NCBI GenBank assembly: GCA_947307005.1
Contig: CAMZHY010000029.1
Coordinates: 1-14,517, forward strand
DNA length: 14,517 bases
Origin: an uncultured Planctomycetaceae bacterium
Lineage (GTDB): Bacteria > Planctomycetota > Planctomycetia > Pirellulales > Thermoguttaceae
Reading direction: 5' to 3'
Shown: positions 1 through 7,511 of the stretch, one piece after another
How positions within the stretch are numbered: position 1 is the first letter of the stretch
Layout: each line of letters begins with the position of its first letter
Program-made: the position numbers and the translations under genes
The notes under the pieces: model-generated
Told to the model about the DNA's origin: nothing
The model's input: the letters and a program-made list of their open reading frames with translations, nothing else
Database searches by the model: none

Positions 1-21
1 GAAAGCATCGCAAGCGTTTTA

Positions 22-35
22 GACGTCTAGACGTC
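22..35. repeat. Perfect 14-bp palindrome upstream of the EF-G promoter
   Basis: GACGTCTAGACGTC reads identically on both strands. It lies about 25 bp upstream of the -35 candidate of the EF-G gene, a place where a dimeric regulator could bind. The word GACGTC is common in this DNA because of its Asp-Val and Val-Val codon habits, so chance is a real alternative. Confidence 0.35.
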
Positions 36-60
36 GACGATAAAAGCAGAATTCAACGTC

Positions 61-91
61 TTGTCCCCTAGAAAATAGCGCTTGTTATAAT
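61..91 (+). promoter_or_regulatory. Sigma70-type promoter candidate for the EF-G gene
   Basis: A perfect -10 hexamer TATAAT lies at 86-91 and is preceded by TG one base upstream (83-84), giving an extended -10. The best -35 candidate is TTGTCC at 61-66, with a long 19-bp spacing, so recognition probably leans on the extended -10. Transcription would start near 98, leaving a leader of about 70 nt before the ATG at 171. Confidence 0.5.
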
Positions 92-170
92 GGACCTTTC
101 GCGTTAAAATACCGGGGTCGTGGCGGTCGGCGTCACGCGTGTGTTTCAATCTCTGTCGAGAGTAAGAGCC

Positions 171-2264
171 ATGGCTAAATCACAGACGGCGAACGCGAAA
201 AAGAACCTTCGCAATATTGGCGTTATCGCGCACATTGACGCCGGTAAAACGACGATTACGGAAAAGATGCTCTTCTATTCCAAGTTTGTGCACAAGGTTG
301 GAATGGTAGACGCGGGAACGACGGTCACCGACTATGATCCAGAAGAACGTGAGCGCGGCATCACCATCAACGCCGCGTGCGTCACTTTTGAATGGAATAA
401 TCATACGATCAACCTGATCGACACTCCCGGACACGTTGATTTTACCGCTGAAGTCGAGCGTTCGCTTCGTATTCTCGACGGCGGCGTCGTCGTTTTCAGC
501 GCGCGCGAGGGCGTCGAAGCCCAAAGCGAAACGGTCTGGAGACAAGCGGATAAATATCACGTTCCTAGAATCGCGTTCATCAATAAGATGGATCGAGAGG
601 GCGCGAATTTTTACGCGGTCGTCGACGATATTGAAAAACGTCTCGACGCAAAAGCGATCGTCGTGGCTCTGCCGGTCGGCGCCGGTCCGCCCCACCTTCC
701 CGGCGCCTTTCGCGGCGTGATCGATCTCATCGAAATGAAGCAACTGACCTTTGACGCTAAGACGCAGGGGCAAGAGTACTCCGCAGGCGCGATTGAGGAG
801 GAAATGCTCGAGCAAGCGGAACTGTATCGCGATAAGATGCTCGACGATCTTTCCATGTTCAGCGACGAGTTAACCGAAGCGCTCCTCTCTGGCGAGCAAG
901 TCTCGACCGAAATGATTCGCAAAGTCCTGCGCGACGCGACGATTGCCGACATGTGCGTTCCCGTCTTTTGCGGTTCGGCCCTCGACGGCGTCGGCGTCCA
1001 GCCCGTTATGGACGGCGTCTGCGACTATCTTCCAGCCCCAGACGACCTGCCCCCGATCGAAGGAACCGCGCCAGACAATCCGGAAAAAAAAGAAACGCGC
1101 CAGCTCTCCGCTAAAGAACCGTTTTGCGGGCTTATCTTTAAGATTGTCGCGCATCCGCATGGCGACATGTTTTTCATTCGCGTCTATTCCGGAACGCTTA
1201 ACGCAAACTCGCGCGTTCTAAACCCGCGCGCGAAACAAAAGGAAAACGTTCCTCAATTGTGGCGTATTCAAGCCGATCACAACACGCTGGTCGATTCTGT
1301 TTCGGCTGGCGATATCTGCGGCGTAATTGGACTGCGTTTCAGCGTTACGGGCGACACGCTTTGCGACGTCAAGAATCCGATTCTTCTCGAATCGATCGTC
1401 TTTCCTCCGACGGTTGTTTCTATGGCGATCGAACCGGAATCCTCCGACGAAGACAAAAAACTTAAGCAGGTTCTCGATTCGATGCGTCGCCAAGACCCCA
1501 CGTTCCAGACCTCGGTCAATGAAGAAACGGGTCAAACGATTGTTTCCGGAATGGGCGAATTACACCTTGAAGTCGTAAAACACAGGCTCCTGCGCGAGTA
1601 TAAACTTAAAGTTCGCGTTCGTGAACCGCGCGTAAGTTATCGAGAGACGATCCAACGCGCCGTCGACGCCGTCGGCGGCGGCGAACGTATGCTCGGCGGA
1701 GTTAGGCATTTTGCTGAAATCAACTTGCACGTCGAACCGCTTCAAGATTCGCAAGACGTCGTCGTTCAAATTCAATCGAACGACGAGACGTTTTTGCCCG
1801 AGTGGCGCCAGATAGTCGTCGAAGCGCTCAAAGAAGAAACGCTTGGCGGCGGTCTTCTCGGATTCCCAGTCGTCGGGGTTAAACTCGTCGTTACGGGAGG
1901 CGCGTTCAGCGAGACGGAAACGGACGAGACGGCGCTTCGCTTTGCAGCAAGCGACGCATGGCGAAAGGCCCTCGGCGAAGGTAAAGTTTCGCTCCTCGAG
2001 CCGATTATGCGCCAAGAGATTCAAACTCCGGACGAATACGTGGGCGACGTTGTCGGCGATATCAACCAGCGTCGCGGCGTCGTTCTCCAGACGCACAATC
2101 GCGGTCAGTTCACCATTATCGAAGCGGAAACGCCCCTTTCCAACCTCTTTGGTTATTCCTCCGCGCTCCTCGGTCTGACAAAAGGACGCGCCGGATGTTC
2201 GATGGAACTTGCTAAATACGGCGCCGCGCCCAACGACGTCGTTAAGAGCTTTATGCTAGAATAA
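171..2264 (+). CDS. fusA: Elongation factor G, divergent paralog
   Basis: Translational GTPase of 697 residues, the usual EF-G length. All G motifs are present: AHIDAGKT at 20-27, RGITI at 62-66, DTPGH at 84-88, NKMD at 138-141 and a later CGSAL. Domains II to V follow in canonical order, including the domain III stretch GQTIVSGMGELHLEV. EF-G drives ribosomal translocation and, with RRF, ribosome recycling in the cytosol. I chose ATG 171 over an in-frame GTG at 120 because homology begins just after MAKSQ and a purine-rich GAGAGTAAGAG precedes it. Domain IV is unusual: the normal GGRGQYGHV region reads GGVRHFAEI, and the tip histidine (E. coli His583 region, SYHDVD) is Ser580 in AFSETET. This suggests a specialised EF-G rather than the main translocase. 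It does not sit beside rpsL, rpsG or tuf, which supports paralog status. The EF-G identity is certain; the subtype is not. Confidence 0.95.
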   Translation: MAKSQTANAKKNLRNIGVIAHIDAGKTTITEKMLFYSKFVHKVGMVDAGTTVTDYDPEERERGITINAACVTFEWNNHTINLIDTPGHVDFTAEVERSLRILDGGVVVFSAREGVEAQSETVWRQADKYHVPRIAFINKMDREGANFYAVVDDIEKRLDAKAIVVALPVGAGPPHLPGAFRGVIDLIEMKQLTFDAKTQGQEYSAGAIEEEMLEQAELYRDKMLDDLSMFSDELTEALLSGEQVSTEMIRKVLRDATIADMCVPVFCGSALDGVGVQPVMDGVCDYLPAPDDLPPIEGTAPDNPEKKETRQLSAKEPFCGLIFKIVAHPHGDMFFIRVYSGTLNANSRVLNPRAKQKENVPQLWRIQADHNTLVDSVSAGDICGVIGLRFSVTGDTLCDVKNPILLESIVFPPTVVSMAIEPESSDEDKKLKQVLDSMRRQDPTFQTSVNEETGQTIVSGMGELHLEVVKHRLLREYKLKVRVREPRVSYRETIQRAVDAVGGGERMLGGVRHFAEINLHVEPLQDSQDVVVQIQSNDETFLPEWRQIVVEALKEETLGGGLLGFPVVGVKLVVTGGAFSETETDETALRFAASDAWRKALGEGKVSLLEPIMRQEIQTPDEYVGDVVGDINQRRGVVLQTHNRGQFTIIEAETPLSNLFGYSSALLGLTKGRAGCSMELAKYGAAPNDVVKSFMLE

Positions 2265-2344
2265 AATCCCCCATAAGCGTCGCGGAGTCTGCGCAAGACG
2301 ACCGACGACGTCGCAACCGATGTCAAACCCTGAAAGGGAATGTT

Positions 2345-4177
2345 ATGGAGACTTCTTTTCAACGTTCGGCGACGCCTGCGGAAAAAGCGGACGACTTCAT
2401 CAAAAACGAAACGCAATTTCATTTAGGCGTTCTAACGACGGAACAGTCGCACCCGAAAACGCGAACTCTGTCGCAGACTCTCGCGGTCGACACGCAACAG
2501 GGAATGCGCCAGCTCTACTCCGTAGACGACGACATTCCGCCTGTTCTTAAGAAGACGATCGCGTCTGAAGAGTATCGGAAGCTTGAAAACGCGATCTATC
2601 GTTCCCTAGGCGCCGGCGGACGCGTCAGCTTCAGCGGTTGCGGCGCGACTGGACACCTTTCGATTCTTCTCGACGCCGCCAATAAAAAATTCTGCCGAGT
2701 CTGCGCGGCAAAACTGCCTAGCCGCGCAGAGTTCTTCCACAAACTCGCGGCGCAGACAAACGCGATTATGACTGGCGGCGATTTCGCGCTAATCCGTTCT
2801 GTCGAGAGTTTTGAAGATTTTATCTCTTTCGGATACAACCAGTATAAAGAGGCGGGAATCGGGTCAAACGACGCGCTCTGCGCCATTAGCGAGGGAGGCG
2901 AAACGTCGTCCGTAATCGGGACAATTCACGCAGCGCTCGACGCCGGAATTCCCGCGTTTTTCCTTTTCAACAATCCGTCCGACCTTATGGCGTCCCGCGT
3001 GGAACGCTCTCGAGAAGTTATCGAAGATCCGCGCGTCACGGTCGTTAATCTGACGACCGGTCCCATGGCGATTGCAGGTTCCACGCGAATGCAGGCGACA
3101 ACGATCGAGATGTTGGTCGCGGGCTTCGCGTTTGAGACGGCGTTGGCTAAATTCTTGCAAGAAACGCTTTCGTCCGACGAACTCGACGCCATCGGGTTCG
3201 CGCCTCGATCCCCGGAAGAAAAGGCGGCGGAATTCGACGTTCTCCTCAAGGAAATTCGTTCCGACGAAAACGTCGCGACGGCGGCCGCTTACGTTGAATT
3301 CGAATGCGATCTTTACAAACGCGGCGGGCGCGTCACGTACTTCCCTCGAGATTATTCGCTCGACATTTTCACGGACACGACAGAACGTTCGCCAACCTTT
3401 AAGATTCCCCCTTTCCGTTCTCTCGACGAAACAGACGCGCCCGCTCCTTGGGCGCTCGTGAAGGATCCGCTCCGCAACGCGAAAGAAGCGTGGATATGGC
3501 TCCTCGGCGACGTTGAACCGCGTTGTCTCGAATGGACTCCCGACGACTACCGCAGAATGGGCGGAACGCCCGCTCAGATCAACGACCCGCCGAAAATCGG
3601 GCGTCAGACGGTTTATCGCTTCCCCATCGGTTCCGAACCCGATTCGTCCCGTTACGAAGGAATTCCAAACGCCGCCGTCGCCGTCCTCGCGGATACGGAA
3701 ACGAGCCTCTGGGGCGCCGTGGGTTCCGACTGGTTCGACGCGTTTGAGAAATGCGCCGCGCCTTTCGAGCAAAAGGTTGCGTTCCTCATTAACAACACGT
3801 CGACGAACGCCTCGAAGCCTTCCGATCCCAATTACGGTAAAATTTTTGAGTTCAATATGGCGATTCCTACGACGCCTCTCGATCTTTTCGCCCATCTCGC
3901 GCTTAAACTTACGCTCAACAATATCTCGACCGCGACGATGGGAAAATTCGGACGGCTTAACGGCAACTGGATGGCCCATGTCGACGCGACGAATAAGAAA
4001 CTTATCGACCGAAGCGTGCGACTCGTTTCTGAAATTGGCGGCGTCGATTATCGTACGGCGTGCGTAACTCTCTTTGAGGCGCTTGAAGAAATGGAAAACT
4101 GGTCGCTTGAACGGAAAAAGACGGTTTCGCCAGCCGCTTACGCCGTAGAAATGCTCAAGAAGAAACGCGAAGGTTGA
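2345..4177 (+). CDS. Double-SIS-domain sugar-phosphate protein, MurQ/GKRP family
   Basis: A 610-residue cytosolic protein with two SIS (sugar isomerase) folds, the layout of glucokinase regulatory protein; MurQ etherase has one SIS and about 300 residues. SIS-1 spans roughly 35-290: TEQSHPKTRTLS at 32-43 matches the MurQ N-terminus, SGCGATGH at 97-104 is the sugar-phosphate loop, and GSTRMQA at 245-251 is the MurQ GS(S/T)R(M/L)KA motif. SIS-2 covers roughly 300-530. The tail, with FGRLNGNWM and DATNKKL, matches the MurQ C-terminal helices. E. coli MurQ Glu83 (in DASE) is replaced by Asn113 (DAAN), while the Glu114 equivalent is kept as Glu157. Loss of Glu83 argues against normal MurNAc-6-phosphate etherase activity and for a sugar-phosphate sensor or altered enzyme. 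The ATG has a good ribosome site (AAAGGGA). It starts 80 bp after the EF-G gene with no terminator between them, so read-through is possible. Confidence 0.8.
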   Translation: METSFQRSATPAEKADDFIKNETQFHLGVLTTEQSHPKTRTLSQTLAVDTQQGMRQLYSVDDDIPPVLKKTIASEEYRKLENAIYRSLGAGGRVSFSGCGATGHLSILLDAANKKFCRVCAAKLPSRAEFFHKLAAQTNAIMTGGDFALIRSVESFEDFISFGYNQYKEAGIGSNDALCAISEGGETSSVIGTIHAALDAGIPAFFLFNNPSDLMASRVERSREVIEDPRVTVVNLTTGPMAIAGSTRMQATTIEMLVAGFAFETALAKFLQETLSSDELDAIGFAPRSPEEKAAEFDVLLKEIRSDENVATAAAYVEFECDLYKRGGRVTYFPRDYSLDIFTDTTERSPTFKIPPFRSLDETDAPAPWALVKDPLRNAKEAWIWLLGDVEPRCLEWTPDDYRRMGGTPAQINDPPKIGRQTVYRFPIGSEPDSSRYEGIPNAAVAVLADTETSLWGAVGSDWFDAFEKCAAPFEQKVAFLINNTSTNASKPSDPNYGKIFEFNMAIPTTPLDLFAHLALKLTLNNISTATMGKFGRLNGNWMAHVDATNKKLIDRSVRLVSEIGGVDYRTACVTLFEALEEMENWSLERKKTVSPAAYAVEMLKKKREG

Positions 4178-4203
4178 TTTTTTCCCTTCCGCGCCAAGCA
4201 TGC

Positions 4204-4246
4204 GAAAAGACGTCTCGTCCTCATTCGAGACGTCTTTTCTTTTTTT
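4204..4246 (+). terminator. Intrinsic terminator after the double-SIS gene
   Basis: A perfect 14-bp stem, GAAAAGACGTCTCG (4204-4217) with CGAGACGTCTTTTC (4226-4239), encloses an 8-nt loop and is followed by seven T (4240-4246). It lies 26 bp past the stop codon and separates the gene from the thiamine unit. The A-rich left foot could give weak termination on the other strand too. Confidence 0.93.
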
Positions 4247-4250
4247 GGGC

Positions 4251-4278
4251 TTGTCAGGAAGACGTCGTCGTTTACAAT
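4251..4278 (+). promoter_or_regulatory. Promoter of the TPP riboswitch-thi4 transcript
   Basis: TTGTCA (4251-4256) and TACAAT (4273-4278) are separated by 16 bp and lie between the upstream terminator and the riboswitch. The predicted start near 4285 puts the whole aptamer in the transcript. Confidence 0.65.
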
Positions 4279-4315
4279 GAGCGGACTGGGTGAGTCGGAA
4301 CTTTCCCATTGTTTA

Positions 4316-4397
4316 CGTAATAGGGGCGCCGCGCGATATCGCGGCTGAGAAGAACCCTTAGAACCTGCTCCGGATAATGCCGGCGAAGGAAATTACG
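4316..4397 (+). ncRNA. TPP riboswitch (THI element) aptamer
   Basis: The conserved TPP core is present in order: AGGGGCGC at 4322-4329, a P3 hairpin CCGCG/CGCGG (4329-4333 with 4340-4344), CTGAGA at 4345-4350, ACCC at 4354-4357, GAACCTG at 4361-4367, then CCGGATAATGCCGGCGAAGGA ending at 4390 (written as the usual P4/P5 core). P1 closes by pairing CGTAAT (4316-4321) with ATTACG (4392-4397). The downstream gene thi4 is a thiamine gene, as expected. The aptamer binds thiamine pyrophosphate and normally lowers expression when the cofactor is plentiful. Confidence 0.95.
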
Positions 4398-4453
4398 AAC
4401 GTAGTGTTTCGCGTCAAACGTTCTCGAACCTCTTTTCGGGAATAAGAAACGCG

Positions 4454-4493
4454 GGTCCTCGCGCAATTTTCTTCGACTTGGCGCGAAAGGATC
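4454..4493 (+). promoter_or_regulatory. Shine-Dalgarno-sequestering hairpin (likely riboswitch expression platform)
   Basis: GGTCCTCGCGC (4454-4464) can pair with GCGCG-AA-AGGATC (4481-4493), about 11 pairs with a two-base bulge and one G-U. The right arm contains AAAGGA (4486-4491), the ribosome site of thi4, seven bases before its ATG. No T-tract follows, so control by blocking translation fits better than termination. I did not find an obvious anti-sequestor strand in the aptamer. Confidence 0.6.
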
Positions 4494-4498
4494 GTCAA

Positions 4499-5290
4499 AT
4501 GTCGAATTCTCTTGAAAACATTGTTTCTTCCGCCATCGTCTCAAGTTTCAGCGACAAACTGCTTGACAATCTTCAGGTCGACGCCGCCGTCGTCGGCGCG
4601 GGTCCTTCCGGACTCGTCGCCGCTAAGACCCTTGCCGACAAAGGCTTGAAAGTCGCCGTTTTCGAGCGCAAACTCGCGCCCGGCGGCGGCGTTTGGGGCG
4701 GAGGAATGCTCTTTAACGAAGTCGTCGTTCAGGAAGAAGCCAAGCAAATCGTCGACGAGTTCGGCATTCGTTCGCGCGAACTCAAGAACGCCCCCGGTTA
4801 CTATGCAATCGACTCGGTTGAACTCGCAAGCGGTCTCATTTTTGGCGCGGTTCACGCCGGCGCCAAAATCTTTAACTCGGTCAGCGTCGAAGACGTCGCC
4901 TTTAAGGACGAGCGAATCTGCGGTCTAGTCATTAACTGGACCCCCGTCGAACGACTTGGAATGCATGTCGATCCACTCGTCGTAATGACTAAAGCGGTTC
5001 TCGACGGCACGGGGCATCCTTGCGAAGTTCTTAATCTTGTTCAACGCAAAGCGCGCGTCAAGCTTGACACGCCGACCGGCGAGATTCTCGGCGAACGTCC
5101 TATGCAGGCGGCGACGGGTGAAATCACGACCGTTGAAAACACGCGAGAATACTATCCTGGTCTCTTCGCCAGCGGCATGAGCGCCAACAACGTCATGGGC
5201 GGCTATCGAATGGGGCCGATCTTTGGCGGAATGCTTCGCTCTGGTAAAAAAGCGGCTGAACTCATGGAAGAAGCTATTCGAAGGCTTTAA
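4499..5290 (+). CDS. thi4: Sulfide-dependent ADP-thiazole synthase Thi4
   Basis: A 263-residue enzyme that builds the ADP-bound thiazole half of thiamine from NAD, glycine and a sulfur source. Visible features are the dinucleotide loop GAGPSG (33-38), the PGGGVWGGGMLF block (61-72), NWTPVERLGMHVDPL (146-160) and the C-terminal SGMSANNVMGGYRMGPIFGG. The residue that is the sacrificial cysteine in yeast and plant Thi4 is His156 (MHVDP), as in the archaeal iron-dependent enzymes, so this should be a true multi-turnover catalyst using free sulfide. The TTG at 4478 is rejected as start: ATG 4499 has AAAGGA at the right distance and matches the family N-terminus. It is alone behind its TPP riboswitch; the other thiamine genes are not here. 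It replaces the ThiG/ThiS/ThiH or ThiO route found in most bacteria. Confidence 0.93.
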   Translation: MSNSLENIVSSAIVSSFSDKLLDNLQVDAAVVGAGPSGLVAAKTLADKGLKVAVFERKLAPGGGVWGGGMLFNEVVVQEEAKQIVDEFGIRSRELKNAPGYYAIDSVELASGLIFGAVHAGAKIFNSVSVEDVAFKDERICGLVINWTPVERLGMHVDPLVVMTKAVLDGTGHPCEVLNLVQRKARVKLDTPTGEILGERPMQAATGEITTVENTREYYPGLFASGMSANNVMGGYRMGPIFGGMLRSGKKAAELMEEAIRRL

Positions 5291-5357
5291 TCCCCAAAAA
5301 ATTCAAGATAAACGAACTTTTCAATCGCGAGAAACCGTCTAACGAGAAAGCGTCGTC

Positions 5358-5386
5358 TTCCTGTCCGCGTCCTTTAGCGCTACAAT
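5358..5386 (+). promoter_or_regulatory. Weak promoter candidate for the glycosyltransferase gene
   Basis: TACAAT at 5381-5386 resembles a -10 box and equals the -10 of the thi4 promoter. The -35 position at 17-bp spacing (TTCCTG, 5358-5363) matches poorly. No terminator is visible between thi4 and this point. Confidence 0.3.
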
Positions 5387-5479
5387 GCGTAGGAGACGCC
5401 GGCGAAGACGACGCTCTTTGTTTTCGTCTCGTCGAATTAGAGACTCCCCTCCAAAACCAGCCGCATAGGAACGCTCGTC

Positions 5480-6964
5480 ATGGCGAACGACAACGACCTA
5501 GCTCCCGCGCGGGAAGGAAAAACAACGCAAACTCCCAAGCGCCTGCTCTTCTCCATTTTGATACCCGTCTATAACGAGCAAGCGTATCTGAATCGCATCG
5601 TCGAAACCGTCGTCGCCGCGCCGTTGCCAGAAGGTTTGGATCGCGAACTCATTCTCGTCGACGACTGCTCGTCTGACGCCACGCCTAAGGTAATTCAAGA
5701 GCTTACGACAAAATATCCCGGTCTCGTCCGCGCCTTTCGACAGCCCAAAAACCAAGGCAAGGGGGCCGCGATACGACGCGCGATTCTAGAAATGAAGGGC
5801 GACTACGCCATATTCCAAGACGCCGACCTTGAGTACAATCCGATGGAGTATTCGCTCATCCTAGCGCCGCTTCTTGACGGACGCGCGGACGTCGTCTACG
5901 GTTCGCGATTCGCCTCGCGCGAAACGCGCAAAATTCTGCAATATCACCACAAACTTGGCAATCTCGCGCTAACCCACCTCTCTAATTTTACGACTGGTTT
6001 AGACCTCACGGACATGGAAACGTGTTATAAAGCGTTCCGCGCCGACGTTCTTAAGTCGATTCCATTGCGTTCCAATCGTTTCGGAATCGAACCGGAAATT
6101 ACGGCTAAAATAGCAAAAAGAGGTTTGACCGTCTACGAAGTTCCAATTAGCTATAACGGCAGACGATATTCCGAAGGCAAGAAAATCGGTTGGAAAGACG
6201 GCGTAAGCGCAATTCGCGTCATTCTGAAATACTGGTTCTACGACGACAGTTTTTACGACGGAGACGCCGGTTCCGAATCGTCTCAGCGATTGGAGTTTTC
6301 CCGCAATTTCATGAAGACGTTCGTCAAAAGAATCGCGCCTTGGCTCGGTGCGAGAACTATGGAAATATACGCGGGAATGGGCGCGCTGTCGCGATTTCTT
6401 CCTCAGAAAGAACGCTTAACCTTAACAGAAAGCGACGAACGACGCCTAGCGTTTTTACGAGGTTCATACGATGGCAACGCCGTCGTCGAAGTTCAAAAGC
6501 TCGACCTAATTAACAACGAAACGACGCTTTCTGAATCGGAATGCGGAACGTTTGACTCGATTGTTTGTCTCAATCGCGCCGGCGAGCTTCCGCCGAACGT
6601 CGGCGGCGCGCTCGATGTTTTGCGACAATATCTCAAACCAAACGGCAAACTGATCTTCACCGCGTTGGCGGCGACAGGACGAAACCGAAAAAAGCGAGGC
6701 GGCGACGAACCGCGCGTATTCACGCGCAAGGAACTTGTCGAAATCCTTGAAGACGCCGACTTCGTCATAGAACGAGTCGAACCTTTCGCGTCAATACAGG
6801 GCCTTTTCCAGAGGCGCGATCCCAACAAAACTCCGTCGTTATGCGGATTCAAACTCTTCGATTTTCTTGTTTCAAAAACGAAAGGTCTTGATAAGATTCT
6901 GCGCCCCGTCCGTTATATCGTCGTTGCTTCGCCCCGGAATCAGGCAAACAAGCATAACGCCTAA
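5480..6964 (+). CDS. Bifunctional GT2 glycosyltransferase / SAM methyltransferase-like protein
   Basis: A 494-residue two-domain protein. Residues 22-255 are a family 2 glycosyltransferase of the dolichyl/polyprenyl-phosphate sugar synthase type: ILIPVYNE at 26-33, LVDDCSSD at 59-66, the metal- and nucleotide-sugar motif QDADLEY at 113-119, then GSRF at 141-144. Residues 285-485 look like a class I SAM methyltransferase: MEIYAGMGAL at 294-303 stands for motif I, acidic TESDE follows, and DSIVCLN (359-365) and LKPNGKLIF (385-393) are motifs IV and V. Motif I has Tyr297 in place of the usual first Gly, so SAM binding is less certain. No transmembrane helices or signal peptide are evident, so it acts in the cytosol or at the inner membrane face, probably loading a sugar on a lipid carrier or glycan. 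AGGAA precedes the ATG. This fusion type occurs in other bacteria under the same name; the sugar is unknown. Confidence 0.85.
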   Translation: MANDNDLAPAREGKTTQTPKRLLFSILIPVYNEQAYLNRIVETVVAAPLPEGLDRELILVDDCSSDATPKVIQELTTKYPGLVRAFRQPKNQGKGAAIRRAILEMKGDYAIFQDADLEYNPMEYSLILAPLLDGRADVVYGSRFASRETRKILQYHHKLGNLALTHLSNFTTGLDLTDMETCYKAFRADVLKSIPLRSNRFGIEPEITAKIAKRGLTVYEVPISYNGRRYSEGKKIGWKDGVSAIRVILKYWFYDDSFYDGDAGSESSQRLEFSRNFMKTFVKRIAPWLGARTMEIYAGMGALSRFLPQKERLTLTESDERRLAFLRGSYDGNAVVEVQKLDLINNETTLSESECGTFDSIVCLNRAGELPPNVGGALDVLRQYLKPNGKLIFTALAATGRNRKKRGGDEPRVFTRKELVEILEDADFVIERVEPFASIQGLFQRRDPNKTPSLCGFKLFDFLVSKTKGLDKILRPVRYIVVASPRNQANKHNA

Positions 6965-7083
6965 AGAACGCCATCCGCCCAAACTACGGAAGTCGACGAC
7001 TCGATTATTAAACAGACGGAACGCCCGCGCCCCGTTCCCGACATGAATTCGGAACTTGGCGACCGAACGTCGTGTCGACGCTC

Positions 7084-7127
7084 AAAAAAACAAGACGAAC
7101 GAGGCGCAAGCGCAAAAACCTCGTTCG
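7084..7127 (-). terminator. Intrinsic terminator of the zinc-ribbon gene
   Basis: Read on the minus strand, a 9-bp stem (CGAACGAGG with CCTCGTTCG, plus positions 7119-7127 and 7096-7104) is followed within a few bases by seven T (plus A-run 7084-7090). It lies about 28 bp past the stop of the minus-strand gene. It has no T-tract on the plus side, so it does not explain how the convergent glycosyltransferase transcript ends. Confidence 0.85.
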
Positions 7128-7154
7128 CCAAACCTTTGAGACGGAAAAAATCGT

Positions 7155-7511
7155 CTATTTCATGAAGTAATAACGGCAGTGCGGACAAATACGGTATCCC
7201 GCGTCGATTTCCCAGTCGCACTGAGGACAAACCTTTTTGCGCGACTGCGGGGGTGGCAGATCTGGATCGGCGGGCGGCGCGGATTGTTCCTCCGCAGATT
7301 GTTTCGCCTGCTCGGCGTCGTATTCGTCCATTTTGCGCCGAAGCTCGTCGTTTACGCCCAAAATCCGCATAATCGACGAATCGGTCGGCATTTGACCGAG
7401 TTTGGGAATCTCAACCTCGGCTCCGCACGCGGGACAACGTCCCGTCGTGCCCGCCTTCTTGTCGGGCGCCCTTAGGCGATGCCCGTTCTTACAAACAACA
7501 ACGATGCTCAT
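7155..7511 (-). CDS. Small double zinc-ribbon protein
   Basis: A 118-residue soluble protein of unknown role with two metal-binding modules. The N-terminal one uses Cys7, His11, Cys26 and Cys29 (CKNGH, then CPACG). The C-terminal one uses Cys95, Cys98, Cys109 and Cys112 (CPQC, then CPHC). Between them lies a charged helix-like segment (52-75) and a Pro/Ala-rich linker (76-90). Paired ribbons joined by a flexible linker suggest protein or nucleic-acid contact, but no catalytic motif is visible. The ATG at 7511 is preceded by AAGGAG with six bases of spacing, so I prefer it to an upstream in-frame start at 7532. It is a single gene with its own terminator, convergent to the glycosyltransferase and divergent from the HAD gene. 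CKNGHRLRAPDKKAG-type starts are familiar from planctomycete proteins. Confidence 0.8.
   Translation of the reverse strand: MSIVVVCKNGHRLRAPDKKAGTTGRCPACGAEVEIPKLGQMPTDSSIMRILGVNDELRRKMDEYDAEQAKQSAEEQSAPPADPDLPPPQSRKKVCPQCDWEIDAGYRICPHCRYYFMK

Noticed and set aside
120..170. Upstream GTG start extending EF-G by 17 residues
   Set aside because: EF-G homology starts after MAKSQ at 171, the added residues have no family match, and the GTG lacks a ribosome site.
2864..4309. 481-codon open frame on the minus strand opposite the double-SIS gene
   Set aside because: It lies wholly antisense to a gene with clear family motifs, runs across the terminator and promoter, is Arg/Phe-rich without any recognisable domain, and is explained by the codon bias of the plus gene.
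4478..4498. TTG start extending Thi4 by seven residues
   Set aside because: It would place the AAAGGA ribosome site inside the coding sequence; ATG 4499 is correctly spaced from that site.
7032..7058. Short inverted repeat GTTCC/GGAAC after the glycosyltransferase
   Set aside because: Five pairs with a 12-nt loop and no following T-run; not a credible terminator.
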